Source: Achromobacter sp. (GTDB lineage Bacteria > Pseudomonadota > Gammaproteobacteria > Burkholderiales > Burkholderiaceae_B). Taken from it: DNA of 5,516 bases. The position numbers and the translations under genes were made by a program. The stretch lies in assembly GCA_003454835.1 (NCBI GenBank), contig DMTA01000295.1:1-5516 (forward strand). Direction: 5' to 3'. Under the pieces are notes generated by a model, which had not been told where the DNA came from, did no database searches, and saw only the letters and a list, made by a program, of their open reading frames with translations. Position 1 is the stretch's first letter. Every line of letters begins with the position of its first letter. Below, piece after piece: positions 1 through 5,516 of the stretch.

Positions 1-258
1 CGGCATGCCGTGCGCCTGCGCGAGCGAAATCCGGTCTTCGGTGGCGGGCGGCGCCGTGCAGCCCTGCAGCGCGCGATGCTGCGCGTCGACCAGATGCGCC
101 ATCAACTGCAGGTAATCGCCCACCGGGTTGCCGTCGGCAAGCTGACGCAGGCGCGCCGCCCGTGCGGCGAAGACGGATTTCCGTTCCGGCAGGGTGATCC
201 GGGGAATGGCGTTATGGTCTAGCGCTTCGATCTCGCCGCGCGGAAGAATTCGCTGCAA
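1..258 (-). CDS. fdhE: FdhE, formate dehydrogenase accessory protein (N-terminal 86 residues, cut by window edge)
   Basis: FdhE is a cytoplasmic rubredoxin-like maturation factor that binds Tat-exported formate dehydrogenase catalytic subunits and is needed for their activity. The visible N-terminal part resembles E. coli FdhE: a PRITLPER segment at residues 19-26, then RAARLRQLADGNPVGDYLQL at about 33-52, matching the E. coli pattern RAERLREL-x4-NPLGDYL, followed by HLVDAQ. The Cys-rich zinc/iron domain of the family lies beyond the left edge and cannot be assessed. The chosen start is a TTG at 256-258, because a GGAG at 266-269 sits 7 nt upstream and the protein then begins MQRILPRGEIE, an N terminus of the expected kind; the first in-frame ATG lies inside the conserved region. 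It is the last visible gene of the operon, 77 nt after fdoI, with a hairpin in between. Identity is secure; the exact start is less so. Confidence 0.9.
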   Translation of the reverse strand, partial: MQRILPRGEIEALDHNAIPRITLPERKSVFAARAARLRQLADGNPVGDYLQLMAHLVDAQHRALQGCTAPPATEDRISLAQAHGMP

Positions 259-270
259 TTCTCGTCTCCA

Positions 271-315
271 GAGAAACAAATACGGCTGCCAGCCTGCGAA
301 GAGGATAGCAGCCGT
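271..315 (-). terminator. Hairpin with T-rich 3' flank between fdoI and fdhE (possible attenuator)
   Basis: Read on the minus strand, ACGGCTGC (315-308) is perfectly complementary to GCAGCCGT (289-282), giving an 8-bp stem with an 18-nt loop. The next 11 bases, ATTTGTTTCTC (281-271), contain seven Ts. This resembles a weak intrinsic terminator, but the large loop and interrupted T run argue for partial termination, or for an RNA-processing or stability element, and not a full stop. It lies after the fdoI stop and ends 12 nt before the fdhE Shine-Dalgarno, so it could lower fdhE expression relative to the structural genes. A competing small stem (GGCT/AGCC around a GGC loop) overlaps the 3' arm. 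The structure is seen in the sequence; the function is inferred. Confidence 0.4.
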
Positions 316-335
316 CGATCAAGACATGCCGGGGA

Positions 336-968
336 TTACTTCTTCACCTGCTCCCGGAACCAGGCGCGATGGTGCTTCCACGCCCAGCCGGCGGTGACAT
401 AGCCGCGCAGCATTGCCGTGAGCGACCCCTTCACCCAGATCGCCGCGTAAATATGCACAATGATCGCGCAAATCAGCACCAGCGCACAAACCGCGTGCAG
501 CACCGACGCGGCGCGGATCACTTCGATCGAGAAGTAGAACGCGAAATACTCGCGCCAGATCACGATGCCGCTGGCCATCAAGCCCACCATGCACAGGATC
601 AGCACGTAGAACAGCAGCTTCTGGCCGGCGTTGTACTTGCCGACCTCGGGCAGCTTTTCCTCGCGGTTCTCGACCACGTCGTTGAGCTGTCTGAGCCACT
701 GGCGATCCGCGCGCGTCATGAGGTTGTGACGCCACATGTGCCCGGCAAACACCGCAAAGCAGACAAACATCACCACCCCGATGAACGGATGCAGGATGCG
801 CGTCCAGGGTCCCCCCCCGAACAGGTTGGACAGCCAATACATGGACGGATGAAATAGCGCCAGCCCGGACAGCGCGAGCAGGATGAACGTGAGCGCGATG
901 ATCCAGTGATTGGTGCGCTCGCCCGGCGTGTAGCGCTTGATGCGGCGGTAGTGGTGTTCTTCACTCAT
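336..968 (-). CDS. fdoI: Formate dehydrogenase gamma subunit, cytochrome b556 membrane anchor
   Basis: This 210-residue inner-membrane subunit takes electrons from the beta subunit through two b-type hemes to quinone and anchors the complex. Four hydrophobic spans are visible at about 22-40, 58-77, 117-138 and 155-178. The likely heme-ligand histidines of the FdnI/FdoI family are all present: H21 (RTNHW), H60 (RILHPF), H158 and H172 (14 apart, as in E. coli FdnI). The conserved GKYNAGQK (110-117), GIVIWR (134-139) and H-I-Y-A-A-x-WVKG (172-181) motifs are intact. Local motifs (ERxNHWI, HPFxGVVMF) look closer to E. coli FdoI than to FdnI. The ATG overlaps the fdoH stop by 8 nt, and an excellent AGGAGGT (974-980) lies 5 nt upstream inside fdoH, so the two are probably translationally coupled. 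A run of eight Gs encodes part of G51-G53 (811-818). Confidence 0.96.
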   Translation of the reverse strand: MSEEHHYRRIKRYTPGERTNHWIIALTFILLALSGLALFHPSMYWLSNLFGGGPWTRILHPFIGVVMFVCFAVFAGHMWRHNLMTRADRQWLRQLNDVVENREEKLPEVGKYNAGQKLLFYVLILCMVGLMASGIVIWREYFAFYFSIEVIRAASVLHAVCALVLICAIIVHIYAAIWVKGSLTAMLRGYVTAGWAWKHHRAWFREQVKK

Positions 969-1860
969 GGCGCACCTCCTCTTCGGCCCTGCGTTCGTCT
1001 TCCTCGGTCACCTCGTTGCGGCCCACACGCGCATAGTGGAAAAAGCCCGCCAGCGCGGTGAACGCCATCGCGGCCAGGCCCAGCGGCTTGGCCAGGCCCT
1101 TCCACAGCGACACCATGGGACTGATCTTCGGATCGGCAGGCAGCCCGTGGTACAGCCCCGGCTGGTCGGCGTGATGCAGCACGTACATGACGTGCGTGCC
1201 GCCCACGCCGGGCGGGTCATACACGCCGGCCTGCTCGAAGCCGCGCGACTTCAGGTCCTCGACGCGCTCGGCGGCATGCTGGTGCATGTCGTCCTTGGTG
1301 CCGAAGACGATGGCGCCGGTGGGACAGGCCTTGACGCACGCGGGCTCCATGCCGACCGCGACGCGGTCGGAACACAGCGTGCACTTGTACGCCTTGTTGT
1401 CCTTCTTGGAGATGCGCGGAATGTTGAACGGACAGCCTGTGATGCAGTAGCCGCATCCGATGCAGTTTTCCTCGTGGAAATCCACGATGCCGTTGTTGTA
1501 CTGGATGATGGCGCCCGGTGAGGGACAGGCCTTCAGGCAGCCCGGGTCCTCGCAGTGCATGCAGCCGTCCTTGCGGATCAGCCACTCCAGGTCGCCGGCG
1601 GGGTTCTCGAATTCCGAGAAGCGCATGACGGTCCAGGAGTGCTCGGTGAGGTCGGCCGGGTTGTCGTAGACGCCCACGTTGACGCCGATCTCGTCGCGCA
1701 GGTCGTTCCACTCCATGCAGGCGCTCTGACACGCCTTGCAGCCGATGCACTTGGAGACGTCGATCAGCTTGGCCACCGAGCCCGTGACGGGTTCACGGAT
1801 GCCCGGCGGCGGCGTGGTGGTGGCGGAGCGCCGCTTGATGTCCAGGGATTGCATTGACAT
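961..1860 (-). CDS. fdoH: Formate dehydrogenase beta subunit, four-[4Fe-4S] ferredoxin-type electron transfer protein
   Basis: This 299-residue subunit (E. coli FdnH is about 294) carries electrons from the catalytic subunit to the membrane cytochrome. All sixteen cluster cysteines are present in four groups: 38/41/44/48, 100/103/108/112, 133/136/139/143 and 160/163/175/179. Family signatures include CIGCKACQ (38-45), [13 protein letters not shown] (96-108), ENCIGCGYC (131-139) and [17 protein letters not shown] (218-234). One transmembrane helix near the C terminus (about 255-277) fixes it to the membrane with the iron-sulfur part in the periplasm; it has no signal peptide of its own and in E. 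coli its homologue is exported by Tat together with the alpha subunit. The start is ATG at 1858-1860, with GGAG (1868-1871) 7 nt upstream, overlapping the fdoG stop codon. The gap to fdoG is only 10 nt. It is often annotated fdxH in related bacteria. Confidence 0.97.
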   Translation of the reverse strand: MSMQSLDIKRRSATTTPPPGIREPVTGSVAKLIDVSKCIGCKACQSACMEWNDLRDEIGVNVGVYDNPADLTEHSWTVMRFSEFENPAGDLEWLIRKDGCMHCEDPGCLKACPSPGAIIQYNNGIVDFHEENCIGCGYCITGCPFNIPRISKKDNKAYKCTLCSDRVAVGMEPACVKACPTGAIVFGTKDDMHQHAAERVEDLKSRGFEQAGVYDPPGVGGTHVMYVLHHADQPGLYHGLPADPKISPMVSLWKGLAKPLGLAAMAFTALAGFFHYARVGRNEVTEEDERRAEEEVRHE

Positions 1861-1870
1861 GTCGGTTCTC

Positions 1871-4800
1871 CTATACCTTTTCGACCTTCACCAGGAACGA
1901 CTTGAATTCCGGTGTCTGGGAATTGCCGTCGCCCACGAATGGCGTCAGGGTGTTGGTGAGGAACCCCGGCCTGGCGATGCCCACGAAGCCCCAGTGGATG
2001 GGAATGCCGACCTGGTGCACCGTCTTGCCCTCGATGGTGAGCGGACGGATGCGCTTGGTGACGAGCGCCACGGCCTTGATGTAGCCGCGGTTGGACGACA
2101 CCTTGACGCGTGAGCCGTTGGGGATGCCCAGCTCCTTGGCCAGCGCCTCGCCGATCTCCACGAACTGCTCGGGCTGGAGAATCGCGTTGATGCGGACGTT
2201 CTTGGTCCAGTAGTGGAAGTGCTCCGTCAGGCGATAGGTGGTGGCGACATACGGGAAGTTCTCCACCGTGCCCATCGCCGCGAGGTCATCCTTGAAGATG
2301 CGCGCGGCCGGGTTGCTGGTGACGCCCTTGGCCTTGGGATGCAGCGGGTTGTAGCCCAGCGGGTTTTCGAAGGGTTCGTAGTGTTCCGGGAACGGCCCTT
2401 CGGCCAGGCCCGCCCGCGCAAAGAAGCGCGCCACGCCTTCCGGGTTCATGATGAACGGCCCCATGCCGCCCGCGGGGTTCTCGTCGCCCTTGAAGTCGGG
2501 GATGTCGGCGCCTACCCACGCCCTGCCGTTCCATGACACCACGCTGCGCCGCGGATCGAACGGCTTGCCTTCCAGGTCGCACGACGCGCGGTTGTAGAGA
2601 ATGCGGCGGTTGGCCGGCCACGCCCACGCCCAGTTCAGCGTCTGCCCGATGCCGGTGGGGTCGCTGTTGTCGCGGCGCGCCATCAGGTTGCCGCCGGGGC
2701 CCCACGCGCCCGCAAAGATCCAGCAGCCGCTGGCGGTGGAGCCGTCGTCGCGCAGTTCGGCAAAGCCGGCAAGCTGCTCGCCGGCGCGGCGCATGATCTT
2801 CGTCGGATCCTTGGGATCGGCCAGATCCACCACCGCGCGACCCGTGTATTCCTTGGCCAGTTCCTCGGCCGTGGGATTCTGCGGGTTGGAATAGGGCCAC
2901 GACAGGTTGACGATGGGGTCCGGGTATTTGCCGCCCTCTTGTTCGTACATCTTGCGCAGGCGCGTATAGATGAGCGCCATGATCTCGATGTCGCTCTTGG
3001 CTTCGCCCGGAGGTTCGGCGCCCTTCCAGTGCCATTGCAGCCAGCGGCCGGAGTTGACCAGCGCGCCGTCTTCTTCTGCAAAACAGGTGGTGGGCAGGCG
3101 GAAGACCTCGGTCTGGATCTTGGACGGATCCACATCGTTGGCTTCGCCGGCATTGCGCCAGAACTCGGACGTTTCCGTGACCAGCGGGTCCATGATGACC
3201 AGGAACTTGAGCTTGGCGAAGCCGTCGTTCAGCTTGGCCTTGTTGGGCGCCGCGGCCAGCGGGTTGAAGCCCTGGGCGATGTAGCCGTTCATCTTGCCCT
3301 GGACCATCAGCTCATAGACTTGCAGCATGTCGTAGAGCTTGTCCAGCTTGGGCAGGTAGTCGAACGCCCAGTTGTTTTCGGCCGTGGCCGCGCCGCCCCA
3401 CCATGCCTTCATGAGACTGACGTGGAACTTGTGATAGTTCTGCCAGTAGCTGAGCTGGTTGGGCCGCAGCGGCTTGAGCGTGCGCGTGTCGATGTACTTG
3501 GCGTAATCCTGCTCGGGCTCGTTGGGCAACGTCATGTAGCCCGGCAGCAGGTTCGACATCAGGCCCAGATCGGTCAGGCCCTGGATGTTCGAGTGCCCGC
3601 GAAGCGCGTTCATGCCGCCGCCGGCAATGCCGATGTTGCCCAGCAGCAGCTGCACCATCGCGCCCGTGCGGATGATCTGCGAACCGATGGAGTGCTGCGT
3701 CCAGCCCAGCGCGTACAGAATGGTTGCGGCCCGGTTGGTGGTGGCCGTGGACGCGAGCATGTCGCACACCGTCAGGAACTTGTCCTTGGGCGTGCCGCAG
3801 ACGCGCTCGACCATTTCCGGCGCATAGCGCGAGTAGTGCTTCTTGAGCAGCTGATACACCGAACGCGGATGCTGCAGCGTGGGATCAGTCTTGACGTAGC
3901 CGTCGTCGCCGCGTTCGTAGTCCCAGCTTTGTTTGTCGTAAGTGCGCTTTTCGGCGTTGTAGCCCGAGTACAGGCCCGCGTCGAACGCAAAGTCCTCGCG
4001 CACGATGAACGAAAAGTCGGTGTAGTTGCGCACGTACTCGTGCTGGATCTTGTCGTGATCCAACAGGTACTTGATGACGCCACCCAGGAAGATGATGTCG
4101 GTGCCGGTGCGTATGGGCGCGTAGAAGTCCGCCACGGACGCCGAACGCGTGAAGCGCGGATCCACGACGATCAACTTGGCCTTGTTGTGGGCCTTGGCTT
4201 CAGTGACCCATTTAAACCCGCAAGGGTGGGCCTCGGCGGCATTGCCGCCCATGATCAAAACTATGTCCGCGTTCTTGATGTCGACCCAATGGTTCGTCAT
4301 CGCTCCACGGCCAAACGTCGGGGCAAGACCTGCCACCGTCGGGCCATGTCAGACACGGGCTTGATTGTCGAACGCCAGCATCCCCATGCTGCGCACAGTC
4401 TTGTGCGTGATGTAACCGACCTCGTTGCTGCTTGCCGAGGCGGCCAGCATGCCGGTGGTCAGCCACCGGTTGACCGTCTTGCCGTCCGCGGTCTTCTCGA
4501 CGAAGTTCGCGTCGCGGTCTTCCTTCATGAGCTTGGTGATGCGCGTCAGGGCTTCGTCCCACGACATCCGCACCCATTTGTCCGACCCGGGCGCCCGGTA
4601 TTCCGGGTACTTAAGGCGGTTGGGGCTGTGGATGAAGTCGATCAGGGCCGCGCCCTTCGGACAGAGGGTGCCGCGGTTGACGGGGTGGTCGGGGTCGCCT
4701 TCGATGTGCATGATGCTGGCGCGGGCGTTCTTCGAGCCATCGCCCAAGCCGTACATCAGCAAACCACAGGCGACCGAACAGTAGGGACAGGTGTTGCGCG

Positions 4801-4939
4801 TTTCGGTCATGCGCGCAAGCTTGAACTGGCGCACCTCGGCCATGGCCGTGCCGGGGGCAGCCCCCAACAAGGCCAGGCTGGAGCCCGCCAGCGTCGCACC
4901 GGTCACCTTGAAGAACTGGCGGCGATTCATGTTGACCAT
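1871..4939 (-). CDS. fdoG: Formate dehydrogenase major (alpha) subunit, selenocysteine-containing, periplasmic Mo/W-bis-MGD enzyme
   Basis: This catalytic subunit oxidises formate to CO2 on the periplasmic side of the membrane. It is one reading frame of 1022 residues (E. coli homologues about 1015) with an in-frame UGA at 4349-4351 decoded as Sec197; flanking residues NQARV-U-HGPTVAG match the E. coli Sec site, and the following His198 is the conserved active-site histidine. In order: a Tat signal with NRRQFFK at 5-11, hydrophobic stretch and AMA cleavage site at 32-34; the [4Fe-4S] cysteines C51, C54, C58 and C93, followed by K95 of CPKG; the molybdopterin oxidoreductase core; and a C-terminal MGD-binding domain from about 904, beginning LTEHFHYWT. 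The start at 4937-4939 is chosen because AGGAGAGGAG (4946-4955) ends 6 nt upstream and the product starts [10 protein letters not shown]. An upstream in-frame ATG at 5048-5050 would bury the Tat signal. The stop is TAG. Confidence 0.97.
4309..4351 (-). promoter_or_regulatory. Bacterial SECIS element directing UGA to selenocysteine in fdoG
   Basis: Counting the U of the UGA as 1 (position 4351), the mRNA forms a stem C14-G15-G16 with C31-C32-G33, a single bulged U17, then G18-G19-C20-A21 paired with U27-G28-C29-C30, and a loop GGUCU at 22-26. Bulged U17 and the GGU of the loop are at the same positions as in E. coli fdhF/fdnG SECIS elements, where SelB contacts them. A lower stem is also possible: GGCC at 7-10 is complementary to GGCC at 40-43. 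The apical part covers 4319-4338. It lies within fdoG coding sequence and also encodes the conserved [10 protein letters not shown] segment. Confidence 0.92.
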
Positions 4940-4945
4940 GAAGCA

Positions 4946-4955
4946 CTCCTCTCCT
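4946..4955 (-). promoter_or_regulatory. Ribosome binding site of fdoG
   Basis: Read on the minus strand this is AGGAGAGGAG, a doubled Shine-Dalgarno core, ending 6 nt before the ATG at 4937-4939. It decides the start: the alternative ATG encoding Met4 would be 15 nt away, and the far-upstream ATG at 5048-5050 has no comparable site. Confidence 0.8.
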
Positions 4956-5002
4956 GGTGAATGAAGGAAGCGGATATCACAGGGACAAAAAGCCCTACAA
5001 CT

Positions 5003-5035
5003 TCCAAGGATATGCGGGGAAGTATAGGCCTTGGA
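5003..5035. repeat. Inverted repeat TCCAAGG-N19-CCTTGGA around the candidate -10
   Basis: Seven-base arms at 5003-5009 and 5029-5035 are exactly complementary, with a 19-bp spacer that contains the candidate TATACT -10 of the fdo promoter. It could be a regulator site or a hairpin at the transcript start, or chance. One such repeat in an intergenic region of this size is not very improbable. Confidence 0.3.
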
Positions 5036-5050
5036 CATGGCGTGCGTCAT
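5021..5050 (-). promoter_or_regulatory. Candidate sigma70-type promoter of the fdo operon
   Basis: On the minus strand, TATACT (5026-5021) matches the -10 consensus at five of six positions. ATGACG (5050-5045) is a four-of-six -35 match at an 18-bp spacing. Transcription would begin near 5014, leaving a leader of about 75 nt. The -35 overlaps one arm of the palindrome at 5043-5063, and the -10 lies between the arms of the inverted repeat at 5003-5035, so both repeats could be operator sites. This is inferred from motifs only. Confidence 0.4.
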
Positions 5051-5063
5051 GCCCGGTGACGCA
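5043..5063. promoter_or_regulatory. Perfect palindrome TGCGTCA-N7-TGACGCA, possible operator
   Basis: Two perfect 7-bp inverted arms (5043-5049 and 5057-5063) are separated by 7 bp, placing the arms 14 bp centre to centre. The site lies between the divergent fdoG and DUF1254 genes and overlaps the candidate -35 of the fdo promoter. The geometry suits a dimeric regulator. I cannot assign a regulator family from the sequence. Confidence 0.4.
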
Positions 5064-5093
5064 TGAGCCCCCCGCCCTCGTCCGAATTTGACG

Positions 5094-5122
5094 GCAAAAT
5101 GCGCTTTCTTCGCAGATTTTGC
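5094..5122. repeat. Imperfect inverted repeat in the divergent intergenic region
   Basis: GCAAAAT (5094-5100) pairs with ATTTTGC (5116-5122), and inside it GCG (5101-5103) pairs with CGC (5111-5113), leaving a 2-nt bulge (5114-5115) and a 7-nt loop. It begins just downstream of a TTGACG (5088-5093) that could be a plus-strand -35 box for the DUF1254 gene, although no convincing -10 follows. No T-run follows it on either strand, so a terminator is unlikely. Confidence 0.35.
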
Positions 5123-5227
5123 GGCAGTGCAGCGCTGTTACGATGGCCGGCGGCATCGTGGATCCGGCAGAACGTCCGCGCCGGTCGCGACCCGCCCCTT
5201 TTATTTGTGCATGCCCTTGGAGCGCCG

Positions 5228-5516
5228 ATGCGCCGCGTTGCCCCCTTGGCCCGAGTCCTTGCCCTGTCGCTGGCTTTCTCGCCCTTCGTCCTGATGCCCC
5301 AGGCGTCCGTCCACGCGACGCCCGCCGCGCTGTCGCCCGCCGCAGCCGCTACCGAGGCGGCCCAGCAGGCGGCCATGGAAGGCTATCTGTATTTCTATCC
5401 GCTAGTCGCGATGGACCTGACCCGCCGGCAGTTCACGCATCCGGCGCGGGGCGCCGATGGGGCGCCGGCCAACACGTTCCAACACGCGCGCACCCTGCCC
5501 CGCGCGGGCAACGCCA
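5228..5516 (+). CDS. Secreted DUF1254-family protein (N-terminal 96 residues, cut by window edge)
   Basis: The protein starts with a Sec-type signal peptide: MRR, then a hydrophobic stretch at about 5-23, with a plausible cleavage site after VHA at 28-30. The mature part opens with EGYLYFYPLVAMDLTRRQF (residues 51-69), then a gap and ANTFQHARTLP (81-91). This matches the N-terminal signature of DUF1254 proteins (a G-Y-x-YPL-V-x-M-x-x-TR block, then N-x-F-x-H), which usually pair with a C-terminal DUF1214 domain that lies beyond the right edge. Its biochemical function is unknown. The ATG at 5228-5230 has GGAG (5219-5222) 5 nt upstream; an ATG at 5211 is in another frame. It is divergent from the formate dehydrogenase operon, and nothing in the visible sequence ties it to formate metabolism. 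Confidence 0.82.
   Translation, partial: MRRVAPLARVLALSLAFSPFVLMPQASVHATPAALSPAAAATEAAQQAAMEGYLYFYPLVAMDLTRRQFTHPARGADGAPANTFQHARTLPRAGNA

Noticed and set aside
319..837. Minus-strand frame overlapping fdoI, and similar frames inside fdoH and fdoG
   Set aside because: They are out-of-frame shadows of well-conserved genes, Arg/Ala/His-rich with no family resemblance.
2939..4960. Long open plus-strand frame of about 673 codons antisense to fdoG
   Set aside because: It lies opposite a clearly conserved gene in GC-rich DNA, where antisense frames are often open. The translation has no recognisable domain and has the low-complexity composition of a shadow frame.
4349..5050. Separate short gene ending at the UGA, or a nonsense-mutated fdoG pseudogene
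   Set aside because: The UGA is at the family Sec position, a SECIS follows, and the frame continues with full conservation for a further 825 codons.
4940..5050. Longer FdoG start at the ATG at 5048-5050
   Set aside because: It would add 37 unconserved residues ahead of the Tat motif, lacks a good ribosome binding site, and would cover the candidate promoter.
5088..5118. Plus-strand promoter for the DUF1254 gene from TTGACG at 5088-5093
   Set aside because: The -35 is good, but no acceptable -10 lies at 16-18 bp spacing, so it is not listed as a feature.
5047..5376. Minus-strand open frame of 109 codons across the intergenic region
   Set aside because: It overlaps the start of the convincing DUF1254 gene and its signal peptide on the other strand, and has no recognisable motif.

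Overview
The window is high-GC DNA, most likely from a betaproteobacterium of the Burkholderiales (an Achromobacter/Bordetella-like origin is my best guess, from protein flavour and GC content, not proven). Nearly all of it is one minus-strand operon for a membrane-bound, periplasm-facing respiratory formate dehydrogenase. The order is the same as E. coli fdoGHI-fdhE: fdoG (4939 to 1871), fdoH (1860 to 961), fdoI (968 to 336), and the first 86 codons of fdhE (258 to 1, running off the left edge).

The main point for annotation is that fdoG is a single selenoprotein gene. An in-frame UGA at 4349-4351 would split it into an N-terminal piece and a C-terminal piece in a naive ORF call. The UGA falls exactly at the selenocysteine position of E. 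coli FdnG/FdoG (residue 197 here). It is followed at once by a well-formed bacterial SECIS hairpin (4309-4351), with a bulged U at nucleotide 17 and a GGUC-type apical loop. Read through, the protein is 1022 residues and collinear with the family from the Tat signal to the C terminus.

How the genes work together: FdoG oxidises formate at a Mo/W-bis-MGD centre with Sec. Electrons pass through its one [4Fe-4S] cluster and the four clusters of FdoH to the two b-type hemes of FdoI, and then to quinone. FdhE is a cytoplasmic maturation and quality-control factor for the Tat-exported catalytic subunit. The genes are tightly packed: a 10-nt gap between fdoG and fdoH, and an 8-nt overlap between fdoH and fdoI. 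The exception is the 77-nt fdoI-fdhE gap, which holds an 8-bp hairpin followed by a T-rich stretch and could act as an attenuator or mRNA-processing element.

To the right, a 288-bp divergent intergenic region (4940-5227) carries a plausible sigma70-type promoter for the operon and several inverted repeats. Beyond it, on the plus strand, starts a truncated gene for a secreted DUF1254-family protein (5228 to the right edge). I see no rRNA, tRNA, CRISPR array, insertion sequence or prophage material. The system itself is known; the parts worth a second look are the recoded UGA/SECIS and the regulatory inverted repeats.
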